Shown here piece after piece: positions 1 through 6,845 of a DNA stretch of 11,137 nt. Location of the stretch: the NCBI GenBank assembly GCA_003242275.1, contig QGUX01000100.1:1-11137 (forward strand). Direction: 5' to 3'. The stretch comes from Pseudomonadota bacterium (GTDB lineage: Bacteria > Pseudomonadota > Gammaproteobacteria > Steroidobacterales > Steroidobacteraceae). The position numbers and the translations under genes were made by a program. The notes under the pieces are model-generated. The model saw only the letters and a program-made list of their open reading frames with translations, was not told the DNA's origin and did not search any database. The first letter of the stretch is position 1; each line of letters begins with the position of its first letter.

Positions 1-13
1 GCGCGCGGGCGGG

Positions 14-19
14 TATCAT
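14..19 (+). promoter_or_regulatory. Candidate -10 box of the yjdM gene
   Basis: The hexamer TATCAT matches the sigma-70 -10 consensus at five of six positions and ends nine bases before the ATG at 29. No Shine-Dalgarno-like sequence lies between it and the start. If used, transcription would begin about two to three bases before the start codon. The -35 region would fall outside the window, so this is a weak call. Confidence 0.3.
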
Positions 20-28
20 CCGCGCCTG

Positions 29-373
29 ATGAGCGCGCTTCCTCCCTGCCCCCGCTGCGGTTCCACCTACACCTACGAGGACGGCCCGAACCTCGTCTGC
101 CCCGAATGCGCCCACGAGTGGTCCGCCGCGGCCGAGGACACCGCGCCCCCGGAGGCCGCCCGCGTGGTGCGTGACGCCGTCGGCAACGAGCTGAAGGACG
201 GCGACACCGTCACCGTGATCAAGGACCTGAAGGTCAAGGGCTCCTCGGCGGTGGTGAAGGTGGGCACCAAGGTCCGGAACATCCGCCTGGTGGAGGGCGA
301 CCACGACATCGACTGCCGCATCGAGGGCATCGGCCAGATGGGCCTGAAGTCGATGTACGTGAAGAAGGCCTGA
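29..373 (+). CDS. yjdM: Zinc-ribbon protein of the YjdM/PhnA family
   Basis: A 114-residue soluble protein of the family once called alkylphosphonate utilisation protein PhnA and now usually YjdM. An N-terminal zinc ribbon has the pairs C7-x2-C10 and C24-x2-C27. The C-terminal half (about residues 45-112) is the compact beta domain of the family, with the typical [17 protein letters not shown] stretch and the ending [10 protein letters not shown]. Length and domain order are normal. The cellular role is unclear: the old link to phosphonate breakdown came from the neighbourhood in E. coli, and the phosphonoacetate hydrolase also called PhnA is unrelated. No phosphonate gene is visible here. 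The ATG at 29 has no obvious Shine-Dalgarno; a TATCAT box just upstream suggests a very short or absent leader. The gene converges on yggU. The family assignment is firm, the function is not. Confidence 0.92.
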   Translation: MSALPPCPRCGSTYTYEDGPNLVCPECAHEWSAAAEDTAPPEAARVVRDAVGNELKDGDTVTVIKDLKVKGSSAVVKVGTKVRNIRLVEGDHDIDCRIEGIGQMGLKSMYVKKA

Positions 374-381
374 CGATCCGC

Positions 382-410
382 GCGGGCCCCGCCCGGCCCG
401 CAGGGGCGGG
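382..410. terminator. GC-rich hairpins between convergent genes
   Basis: The 69 bases between the stops of yjdM and yggU hold two mutually exclusive GC stems. GCGGGCC (382-388) can pair with GGCCCGC (395-401) around a six-base loop, and CCCGCCC (388-394) can pair with GGGCGGG (404-410). The position fits a two-way transcription end. Neither strand has a U-tract after the stem, so this is not a canonical intrinsic terminator. Confidence 0.3.
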
Positions 411-442
411 CAGTGCCGGCCGCGGAACGCGCCGGAGCGCCC

Positions 443-670
443 TCAGTCCCCGATCTTCACCAGCTTGCGCCGCCCGCCCGCGCCGGTGCGGATGCTGACC
501 TGCGCGCGGCGCACGCCGAAGTGCTCCGCCACCAGCCCGATGACCTCGGCATTGGCGCGCCCTTCCACCGGCGGGGCCTTCACCTCGGCCAGGAAGGTGC
601 CGTCGGGCTGCTCGGTGAGGCGGCTGGCGCGCGCATTGGGCTTGACCTTCAGTTCAATGATGCGGCTCAC
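443..670 (-). CDS. yggU: DUF167 family protein (YggU-like)
   Basis: A 75-residue protein of the UPF0235/DUF167 family. It shows the family core [10 protein letters not shown] near the N terminus, the central [18 protein letters not shown] (about residues 31-48) and a basic C-terminal strand ending RRKLVKIGD. Family structures show a small alpha/beta fold; no reaction is established, so I assign none. The length is slightly short for the family (E. coli YggU is about 96-100). The start is GTG at 670; there is no ATG in frame ahead of it and only a weak upstream purine run. It is transcribed away from gpmA; 59 bases separate the two starts and may hold both promoters. The stop faces that of yjdM. 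Many genomes place this gene behind yggT or proC; that context is absent here. Confidence 0.88.
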   Translation of the reverse strand: MSRIIELKVKPNARASRLTEQPDGTFLAEVKAPPVEGRANAEVIGLVAEHFGVRRAQVSIRTGAGGRRKLVKIGD

Positions 671-717
671 GGCACCATCCGTTTGGTAATCTTCGGCGCA
701 TTTCTGTTCAAGGATAC

Positions 718-721
718 GGAG
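718..721 (+). promoter_or_regulatory. Shine-Dalgarno of gpmA
   Basis: GGAG eight bases ahead of the ATG at 730. It supports that start, which also places the RHG motif at the normal distance from the N terminus. Confidence 0.6.
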
Positions 722-729
722 CCCCGCAA

Positions 730-1479
730 ATGTCCGGCAAACTCGTGCTGCTGCGCCACGGCCAGAGCGAATGGAACGTCGCCAACCTGTTCACCGGCTG
801 GACCGACGTCGACCTGACCGAACAGGGCCGCGCCGAGGCCGCCCAGGCCGGCCGGGAGCTCGCGGCCACCGGCATCCGCTTCGACTACGCCTACACCTCC
901 GTGCTCAAGCGCGCCATCCGCACGCTGTGGATCGCGCTGGACACCATGGACCGCATGTGGCTGCCGGTGGAGAAGAGCTGGCGCCTGAACGAGCGCCACT
1001 ACGGCGCGCTGCAGGGCCTGGACAAGGCGCAGACCGTGGAGAAGCACGGCGAGGCGCAGGTCAAGCTCTGGCGGCGCAGCTACGACATCCCGCCGCCGCC
1101 GCTGGAGCCCTCCGATCCGCGCCATCCGAAGAACGACCCGCGCTATGCCGAGCTCGACCCGGCACTGCTGCCCGGCACCGAGTCGCTGAAGGACACCCTC
1201 GCCCGCGTGCTGCCTCTGTGGGATGAGGAGATCGCGCCGAAGCTGCGCGCCGGCCGCAACGTGCTCATCGTCGCCCATGGCAACAGCATCCGGGCGCTGG
1301 TGAAGATGCTGGACAACATGAGCGAGGCGCAGATCGTCGAGCTCAACATCCCCACCGGCGTGCCGCTGCTGTACGAGCTGGATGCCTCCCTCAGGCCCAC
1401 CGGCCATCGCTACCTCGGCGACCCGGAAGCGGTGGCGGCCGCGGCCGAGGCCGTGCGCCGGCAGACCGAGCGGCGCTGA
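730..1479 (+). CDS. gpmA: 2,3-bisphosphoglycerate-dependent phosphoglycerate mutase
   Basis: Interconverts 3- and 2-phosphoglycerate in glycolysis and gluconeogenesis, in the cytoplasm, through a phosphohistidine. The 249-residue length matches E. coli GpmA (250). The catalytic loop [10 protein letters not shown] gives the phosphorylated His at H10 with R9. The family motif [10 protein letters not shown] holds the acid/base E88 and R89-H90. The second active-site histidine is H183 in [10 protein letters not shown]. The region [12 protein letters not shown] (about 116-127) and the phosphate-contacting stretch RHPKNDPRY are the usual GpmA ones, separating it from shorter cobalamin-phosphatase-like members. 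A GGAG sits eight bases before the ATG. The gene is single, divergent from yggU and convergent with the phosphoketolase-family gene; the 37-base gap before that gene's stop shows no terminator hairpin. Confidence 0.97.
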   Translation: MSGKLVLLRHGQSEWNVANLFTGWTDVDLTEQGRAEAAQAGRELAATGIRFDYAYTSVLKRAIRTLWIALDTMDRMWLPVEKSWRLNERHYGALQGLDKAQTVEKHGEAQVKLWRRSYDIPPPPLEPSDPRHPKNDPRYAELDPALLPGTESLKDTLARVLPLWDEEIAPKLRAGRNVLIVAHGNSIRALVKMLDNMSEAQIVELNIPTGVPLLYELDASLRPTGHRYLGDPEAVAAAAEAVRRQTERR

Positions 1480-1516
1480 GGCTCCGCGCGGCGAAGTCTC
1501 CCGTGCCCGCGGCGCC

Positions 1517-3820
1517 TCAGTCCGGGCGCGCGCGCAGCAGGCCGCGCACCGCTTCGGCCGCATGCGCCGCCGTGCAGCGGTTCGCATACAGCATGCCGTC
1601 CACGTCCAGCGTGCCGCCGCGGTTGATGAAGCCCAGCGCCACCATGCGCGCCGGGCCCGGGTCCAGCCGCCGCAGGATGCCCAGCATGGGTTCCGGGCGC
1701 GTGTGCGTGAGCAGCACGCGCGGCAGATGCGGCGGGAACAGCGCCTGGAGCGCCGCATCGTCCAGCACCCACTTCGCCTCCAGCGCGTCGCGCGGCACGC
1801 GCAGCCGCCCCGGCTCCAGCACCGCGGTGACGCAGGTGGGAATGCCCTCGCCCACCAGCAGGGCGTGCGCCTTGAGCGCCTCCTCGAGCTGGTAGGCGCC
1901 GATGGCCAGGATCTGCGCGGCCGCGCCGGCCGGCTCGCCGGCCACATGCGCCGCGCCGCGCGCCACCAGCGCCGCGGCCATTGCCGCCGACACGCGCTGC
2001 GGCGTGTCGCGCTTGGAGACCACGATGCAGGCCACCTGGCCGCGGCCGCGGTACACGTCGCGCAGCGCCGCGACGGCGCTGTTGCCGTCCACCGGGAACA
2101 GCACGCGCGTGGTGTCGGACATCTCCCCCAGCAGCGCCTCGCCGATGGTGGGATCCTGGTGCGACTGCTCGTTCTTCGAGTTCTCCCAGGTGTGCGAGGA
2201 CACCACCAGCGGCACCGACAGCCAGCCGGGCTGCTGTCCCAGCTCGCGCTGGTTGCGCGCGAAGATGGCTTCCTGGCGGATCAGGCCCAGCATCTTCACC
2301 GCGAAGGCCTCGTAGCTGACGATCAGGTTCAGCCCGCCCTTGTTGCCCAGCGCCGCCGCGGCCACCGCCTCCTCGTTCAGCGCCGTGATCACCGCACCGT
2401 CCACGGCCTCGGGCACGCCGGGCTCGGGATCGTTCACGCGATGGCGCAGCAGGGCCAGCGAGCCGCTCATGCGGTTGCTGGCCATCTCGTCCGGGTTGCC
2501 CACGCGCACGCGCAGGCCGGGATTGGCGCGCACCAGGTCGGCGAACCAGCGGTCCAGCGCCATCATGGCGCTGACCACCGTGCCCGGCTCCTGCCAGGCC
2601 GGTTCGGGCATCACGGGTTGCGGCGGATGCCGGTGCGCCATGGGATGCCGGCTCTCGCGCGGCCGGCGCTGCCGCTCGTGCGTGTCGAAGGCGGCCAGTG
2701 CGGCCTCCAGGTCCGCCGGCGGCACGTACAGCGCCCTGGCGCCGGCATTGAAGGCCTCCCGTGCCGCGGCGTCCTCGCGCGGATTGGCGCCCAGCGGCAG
2801 GTTGTGCGCGGCATTGGTGCCGGCGCCGGGGAAGCCGAAGCCCTTCTCCGTCTCCGCGATCACGTAGGGCAGCCTCGCCGGGTAGCGGCGCTGCGCTCGC
2901 GCCGCGAAGGCCGCGAGCTTCGCCTCGGCGCGCAGGATGGCGCAGGCGATGGCGGCCGGGTCGCGGCCGTCGATGATCTCCGGGTCGAAACCATTGTGCC
3001 GCAGGTCCTCGGCCAGCCAGGGCGCACCGCCCTGCTGCAGGATCTGCGAGCGCTGCTCGATGCGCCGGCCGTTCAGGATCATCACCGGCACGGCCAGGCC
3101 CGAATCCTCGGCGCGCCACCAGCGCGGCGCCCAGTCCGAACCGCGCTGCTCCTCGTAGGCGCCATCGCTCAGGAAGGCGACCAGCGACTCGCCGGGCAGC
3201 GGCATGTGGATGTACTGCAGGGCCGCGAACCCGAGATAGCCGCCCTCGGAGATGGCGCCGGCGGTGTGCGGCCCCGCATGGCTGCCCACCGGCACCGCCG
3301 GGTGTCCCTCCGCGTCGATGGCGTAGGAATAGAAATCGGCGATGAGGCGCGAGAGGCCGGCCTCGCTGCGGTCGTAGCGGCCGCGCTGGGTGTCCGACAC
3401 GTCGCCGGTCAGCGCGTTCACCGCCTCGATGGCGGCCACGCAGTGGCCCTGCCCCATCAGCCAGCCGCGCGTGGTGCCCGTGAGCGCATTGGCCACGAGG
3501 TAGCCCACGAAGGCCGGCACCATGTTCAGCGAGCCACCCATGTGGCCCTCGGGCGCGGCCTTGAAGTCCTCCGCCGCCAGCGGCGCACCTGACAGGTCGA
3601 TGCGCCGCGCATAGCTCATGTGGGCGACCACGTTCATGGCCGCGCAGGCCAGGCGGTCGGCGGCCGCGAACAGCCGCCAGGCCTCCTCCGCCGTGCAACG
3701 GCCCTGCCCGGCCAGTTCCTGCACCGCACGCTCCACCTGCGCGACGGTGTCGGGTCGATGGCGGATGGGACCATATCCCGCCCGCCAGGCTGCAACCGGA
3801 TCCTCGGCACTGCGGTTCAT
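1517..3820 (-). CDS. Divergent phosphoketolase-family thiamine-diphosphate enzyme
   Basis: A 767-residue protein with the phosphoketolase (XFP) layout: N-terminal thiamine-diphosphate domain, middle domain and transketolase-C-like domain. Classical members cleave xylulose 5-phosphate or fructose 6-phosphate to acetyl phosphate plus an aldose phosphate. Family landmarks are H93 (EGHMGGSLN), H126 (GQGHC, normally GPGHG), H181 (GSHAGPHTAGAISEGG), the acidic pair E483-E484 (ALNEEAV, normally LSEH), YEAF (503-506), and H554 in NEQSHQDP. The cofactor motif GDGEAET is changed to SDGAYEE (218-224), but the metal-binding D219 and N250 are kept. It is slightly shorter than the usual 790-825 residues. 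The ATG at 3820 has a strong GAGGAGG five bases upstream; longer in-frame extensions run into ackA. It lies 23 bases after ackA, which would use its acetyl phosphate. From memory, some proteins of this subgroup are labelled xylulose 5-phosphate 3-epimerase in public annotation; I could not check this. The family is certain, the reaction is not. Confidence 0.85.
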   Translation of the reverse strand: MNRSAEDPVAAWRAGYGPIRHRPDTVAQVERAVQELAGQGRCTAEEAWRLFAAADRLACAAMNVVAHMSYARRIDLSGAPLAAEDFKAAPEGHMGGSLNMVPAFVGYLVANALTGTTRGWLMGQGHCVAAIEAVNALTGDVSDTQRGRYDRSEAGLSRLIADFYSYAIDAEGHPAVPVGSHAGPHTAGAISEGGYLGFAALQYIHMPLPGESLVAFLSDGAYEEQRGSDWAPRWWRAEDSGLAVPVMILNGRRIEQRSQILQQGGAPWLAEDLRHNGFDPEIIDGRDPAAIACAILRAEAKLAAFAARAQRRYPARLPYVIAETEKGFGFPGAGTNAAHNLPLGANPREDAAAREAFNAGARALYVPPADLEAALAAFDTHERQRRPRESRHPMAHRHPPQPVMPEPAWQEPGTVVSAMMALDRWFADLVRANPGLRVRVGNPDEMASNRMSGSLALLRHRVNDPEPGVPEAVDGAVITALNEEAVAAAALGNKGGLNLIVSYEAFAVKMLGLIRQEAIFARNQRELGQQPGWLSVPLVVSSHTWENSKNEQSHQDPTIGEALLGEMSDTTRVLFPVDGNSAVAALRDVYRGRGQVACIVVSKRDTPQRVSAAMAAALVARGAAHVAGEPAGAAAQILAIGAYQLEEALKAHALLVGEGIPTCVTAVLEPGRLRVPRDALEAKWVLDDAALQALFPPHLPRVLLTHTRPEPMLGILRRLDPGPARMVALGFINRGGTLDVDGMLYANRCTAAHAAEAVRGLLRARPD

Positions 3821-3825
3821 GGTGT

Positions 3826-3832
3826 CCTCCTC
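3826..3832 (-). promoter_or_regulatory. Strong Shine-Dalgarno of the phosphoketolase-family gene
   Basis: On the minus strand GAGGAGG precedes ACACC and the ATG at 3820. It fixes the start of this gene, whose frame stays open far upstream through ackA. Confidence 0.75.
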
Positions 3833-3843
3833 AGGACGGGCTG

Positions 3844-5049
3844 TCACCCGGTGTCCAGGCCGGGACAGGCCAGCGCCTGCGTCACGGCCATCCATTCCTC
3901 GTTGGTGGGCTCCACCACGACGCGCACGCGGCTGTCGGGCGTGGAGATGAGCGGCGCATTGCGCGCATTGGCGAGTGGGTCGATGCGCACGCCCAGCCAC
4001 GCCAGCGCATGGCAGACACGCTCGCGCACCGGTGCACTGTTCTCGCCCACGCCGGCGGTGAATGCCAGCATGTCCACGCCGCCGAGCAGCGCCGCCAGCG
4101 CACCCGCCTCGCGCACGATGGAACGCACGTACAGTGCCAGCGCCAGCCGCGCGCGCTCGCCGCGTTCGTCCGCATCGTCCTCGTGCCGCAGCAGCACGCG
4201 CGGCTCGGAAGAGATGCCGGATACGCCGAGCAGGCCGGACTCGTGGTAGAGCATGCGGGCCACCTCCGCGGGCGTCATCCCCTCCACCTGCAGCAGGTGC
4301 AGCAGCACGCCCGGATCGATGGCGCCGCTGCGCGTTCCCATCATCACGCCGTCGAGCGCGGAGAAACCCATGGTGGTGGCCACGCTGGTGAGGTCCCGCA
4401 TCGCGCACAGGCTGGCGCCGCTGCCCAGGTGCAGTGCAATGGTGCGCCCGCGCGCCGCCTCGCCATGGCGTTCCGCAAGGCTCAGGGCGAGGTAGGCATA
4501 GGACAATCCGTGGAAACCGTAACGCCGGATGCCGCGCCGCCACGCCGCCCAGGGCAGCGGCAGCACCCGCTCGGTCAGCGGCATGTGGCGATGGAAGGCC
4601 GTGTCGAAGCAGGCCACCTGCGGCACCGCGGGCTCGGCCTCAAGCATCAGCGCGATGGCCTCCAGGGCATGCGGCTGGTGCAGCGGCGCCAGCGGAATGC
4701 ACTGCTTCAGGTCCTCGAGCACCGCCGCGTCCAGTTGCACCGGATCGGCGTACTTCGCGCCGCCGTGCACCACGCGGTGCACCACCAGGCGCAGGGTCCG
4801 TCCGGCGAGGAATTCCCCGATGCGGGCGCGGATGTGCTGCAGGGCCGAGGCATAGGGAGCGGCGGCGTCCAGGCGCAGCGGACTGCGCGGCGCGTCGCCC
4901 GCGCCCCAGGTGGGGTCGGGCCCGCCGATGCCCTGCACGCTGCCGCGCCACAGCGGCGTGCGCGGCAGCGGCGACACGCCGGCATCGAACAGCGCGAACT
5001 TGATGCTGGAGGAGCCGCAGTTCAGCGCCAGGACCAGATGCCCGTCCAT
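3844..5049 (-). CDS. ackA: Acetate kinase
   Basis: Converts acetyl phosphate and ADP to acetate and ATP, reversibly, in the cytoplasm. At 401 residues it has normal family length. Residues known from Methanosarcina acetate kinase are all present: N10 (LALNCGSSSIKF), R92 (VHRVVHGG), H124, D149 (CFDTAFH), H180 (YGFHGLS), R240 (MGTRSGAIDPG) and E384 (TNEEW), plus the nucleotide-binding LHLGSGAS and FTAGVGENS. The more common GTRCGDID is GTRSGAID here, a conservative variation next to the catalytic arginine. The ATG at 5049 follows TGAGGGC, a close Shine-Dalgarno. It is the first gene of a pair with the phosphoketolase-family enzyme; no phosphotransacetylase gene is in the window, so acetyl phosphate is more likely to come from its partner. 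A 12-base palindrome lies 25 bases upstream. Confidence 0.96.
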   Translation of the reverse strand: MDGHLVLALNCGSSSIKFALFDAGVSPLPRTPLWRGSVQGIGGPDPTWGAGDAPRSPLRLDAAAPYASALQHIRARIGEFLAGRTLRLVVHRVVHGGAKYADPVQLDAAVLEDLKQCIPLAPLHQPHALEAIALMLEAEPAVPQVACFDTAFHRHMPLTERVLPLPWAAWRRGIRRYGFHGLSYAYLALSLAERHGEAARGRTIALHLGSGASLCAMRDLTSVATTMGFSALDGVMMGTRSGAIDPGVLLHLLQVEGMTPAEVARMLYHESGLLGVSGISSEPRVLLRHEDDADERGERARLALALYVRSIVREAGALAALLGGVDMLAFTAGVGENSAPVRERVCHALAWLGVRIDPLANARNAPLISTPDSRVRVVVEPTNEEWMAVTQALACPGLDTG

Positions 5050-5074
5050 GCCCTCACCCGCCGCGATGATCGGT

Positions 5075-5086
5075 GCGTGATCACGC
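5075..5086. promoter_or_regulatory. 12-base palindrome ahead of ackA, possible operator
   Basis: GCGTGATCACGC is a perfect palindrome, 25 bases upstream of the ackA start. On the minus strand it lies just downstream of a TACGAT box (5091-5096), which matches the -10 consensus at four of six positions, so it would overlap the transcription start. That is a common place for a repressor site. No good -35 is seen and I do not recognise the regulator. A chance palindrome is possible. Confidence 0.35.
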
Positions 5087-5262
5087 GGCTATCGTAGCGG
5101 CACGCGGGCGAAATCGCCGATCCGGGTGTCGAGGAAGTCCGGCATCCGCTCGTCCCGGTGCCAACACGCCGAAAGCCGGCCCTTCCGGCGCCGGCGGTCC
5201 ACAGGTTCGCCCGGCGTGTCGTCAGCGACCATACCCCAGGCAGGCCAGGCCGGAGCAACAGG

Positions 5263-5676
5263 CTACCGGGTGACCACCGCCCAGCTGTCGTAGCGCCCGC
5301 CGTGCCGCTCGGCGAGCTGGGTGAAGTGCGCCGTGAGCTGCTGCATGTCCGGGATGATCAGGCGCATGCGGCGGCTGGCATGCAGGCTGTACTGGCCGGT
5401 GATCTCCCGCGCCTCGATCACGTCCACCGAATAGCCCTGCTCGGCCAGGTCGCGGGCCAGCGCATCGGAGGCCTCGCGCGTGGGCAGCGTGAAGAAGAAA
5501 TCCACCGTGTGCTCGATGAAGGTGTCCACGCCGGCCTTGCGCAATCCCTGGATGAAGTGCGCATCCCAGTCGACCGGCTTCTTCTTCATCGAGAACTTGC
5601 GCCACTGCGAGATGACCCGCAGCAGGCACAGGGCCGCCACCGCCGCCAGCGCAATCGCGATGGTCTTGTTGTCCAC
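5263..5676 (-). CDS. Membrane-anchored RraB-domain protein
   Basis: A 137-residue protein with one N-terminal hydrophobic segment (about residues 4-22, IAIALAAVAALCLLRVI) followed by a basic stretch (WRKFSMKKK) and a cytoplasmic RraB-type domain (about 52-133). Domain features include the VDFFFTLPTREASDALARDL strand-helix, a central EAREITGQYSLHASRRM and the ending GGRYDSWAVV. E. coli RraB is a soluble protein of similar length that binds RNase E and inhibits it; whether this protein does so is inference. The positive residues after the hydrophobic segment predict the domain in the cytoplasm. The start is GTG at 5676, two bases after the decarboxylase stop, with GGAGGAGG inside the end of that gene, so translation is probably coupled. 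It is the last gene of the sua5 unit; 213 bases without a convincing terminator precede ackA. Confidence 0.83.
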   Translation of the reverse strand: MDNKTIAIALAAVAALCLLRVISQWRKFSMKKKPVDWDAHFIQGLRKAGVDTFIEHTVDFFFTLPTREASDALARDLAEQGYSVDVIEAREITGQYSLHASRRMRLIIPDMQQLTAHFTQLAERHGGRYDSWAVVTR

Positions 5677-5678
5677 CG

Positions 5679-6845
5679 TCAGTCCTCCTCCACCTTGCCG
5701 GTGTCGCCGGGTGTCTCGTTGACCGACACTACGGTGGCACGCGGGAAGAAGTTGAACTCACTGGCCGAAGCCCAGGTGTAGGCGCCCATGGCACGGCCGA
5801 CGACCAGGTCGCCGACCTTGAGCTTCGGCAGCATCAGGTTCTCGGCGATCACGTCGATGCTGTCGCAGGTCGGGCCGGCCAGCACCGACGGCGCCAGCAC
5901 GCCCCCGGTCTTCAGGCTCTCGATGGGATAGCGTGCATGATCGAAGAGCTGGCCGCTGTACGACCCGTACAGCCCGTCATCGAGGTAGTACCACCAGTGG
6001 CCCTCGCGCAGCGCGCGGCCCATCACGCTGGCCACGCCGATGGCGGCGGGACCGGCGATGTAGCGGCCCGGCTCGGCGATGACGCGCGTGCCCCTGGGCA
6101 CCCCGGCCAGCGCCTTCCTGATCGGCGCGCAGAAGCGGCCAATGTCGGGCACGGGCTGCGTGTACTCGATGGGAAAGCCGCCGCCGATGTCCAGCGTGTC
6201 GAGCTTGCCCAGCTTCGCGCGCCGCGCCTGGCGCAGCAGCGCGCTGCAGGCCCCGATGGCCTCGACGTGCTTCATCGGCTGCGGCGCCTGCGATCCCACG
6301 TGGAAGGAGAAGCCGCGCACGTTCACGCCCAGCGAGGCGGCCAGGCGCGCCAGCTCCAGCGCATCCTCCGGGTCGCAGCCGAACTTGCGCGACAGGTCGC
6401 TGACCGCGCCGGGGCTGCGGAAGGACACGCGCAGCAGCAGCTCGGCATCCTCGCGGTATGCGCGGAACTTGCGCACCTCGTCCGGGTTGTCGGCCGTGAA
6501 CACGCGCACGCCGGCATGCAGCGCGTTGCGGATGTCCTTGTCGCGCTTGATCGGGTGGGTGTGGATGCAGCGCGAGGGATCGATGCCCAGCCGCGTGACC
6601 AGCTGTACCTCGCCGGTGGTGGCCAGGTCGAGGAAACCGCCCAGCGCGTCGATGGTGCGCACCACCGCCGCGGCCGGCAGGGGCTTCAGGGCATAGTGCA
6701 GGTCCACCCCCGGCAGCGCCTTGTGCAGGCGGCGGTACTGCGCGCGCACGCGTTCGCAGTCGATGATCAGCAGCGGGGAGCCGAAGGTGGCGACCAGCCG
6801 GCGGACCTGATCAGGCTGGAACGGGTCGATGATTCCCTTCTTCAA
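5679..6845 (-). CDS. Type III PLP-dependent decarboxylase, ornithine/lysine decarboxylase-like
   Basis: A 388-residue enzyme of the alanine-racemase-fold decarboxylases, which make diamines such as putrescine from ornithine (or cadaverine from lysine) in the cytoplasm. K54 in HYALKPLP is the PLP lysine. H182 in FHVGSQ, the glycine-rich LDIGGGFP (218-225), E258 in EPGRY, C327-D328 in GPTCDSIDVI and Y356 in MGAYTWAS match ornithine decarboxylase active-site residues. The GPTCDS motif favours ornithine or lysine over diaminopimelate or carboxynorspermidine; the choice between the two is not decided. Its size is like the short Pseudomonas-type SpeC. The only sensible start is TTG at 6845, sharing TTGA with the sua5 stop, with no clear Shine-Dalgarno of its own, so it should be translated by coupling to sua5. 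The rraB-like gene follows after two bases. Confidence 0.9.
   Translation of the reverse strand: MKKGIIDPFQPDQVRRLVATFGSPLLIIDCERVRAQYRRLHKALPGVDLHYALKPLPAAAVVRTIDALGGFLDLATTGEVQLVTRLGIDPSRCIHTHPIKRDKDIRNALHAGVRVFTADNPDEVRKFRAYREDAELLLRVSFRSPGAVSDLSRKFGCDPEDALELARLAASLGVNVRGFSFHVGSQAPQPMKHVEAIGACSALLRQARRAKLGKLDTLDIGGGFPIEYTQPVPDIGRFCAPIRKALAGVPRGTRVIAEPGRYIAGPAAIGVASVMGRALREGHWWYYLDDGLYGSYSGQLFDHARYPIESLKTGGVLAPSVLAGPTCDSIDVIAENLMLPKLKVGDLVVGRAMGAYTWASASEFNFFPRATVVSVNETPGDTGKVEED

Noticed and set aside
413..817. A 134-codon plus-strand frame across yggU and the start of gpmA
   Set aside because: Antisense to yggU and out of frame with gpmA; no motif or ribosome site.
1382..3592. A 736-codon plus-strand open frame opposite the phosphoketolase-family gene
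   Set aside because: Low-complexity Arg/His/Gln/Ala-rich translation, no start signal, overlaps the 3' end of gpmA out of frame, and is antisense to a well-supported enzyme.
1410..3698. A 762-codon minus-strand frame overlapping the phosphoketolase-family gene
   Set aside because: Same strand but a different frame; Gly/Arg/Ala-rich translation without motifs, a composition artefact.
3821..4543. An N-terminal extension of the phosphoketolase-family protein to about 1008 residues
   Set aside because: The extra frame lies wholly inside ackA and is low-complexity, while a strong GAGGAGG precedes the ATG at 3820.
4009..5097. A 362-codon plus-strand frame opposite ackA
   Set aside because: Antisense shadow of acetate kinase, which has all its catalytic residues on the minus strand.
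5175..5189. GCCGG-CCCTT-CCGGC hairpin after the rraB-like gene as a terminator
   Set aside because: Only five base pairs, no U-run on either strand, and such stems are expected by chance at this GC content.
5214..5255. TTGCTC, 19 bases, TATGGT on the minus strand as an ackA promoter
   Set aside because: Three of six and four of six consensus matches with a long spacer, and nearly 170 bases from the gene; too weak to call.
5022..5258. A 78-codon minus-strand frame between rraB and ackA
   Set aside because: It overlaps the ackA start out of frame, has no Shine-Dalgarno or recognisable sequence, and fits chance in GC-rich DNA.
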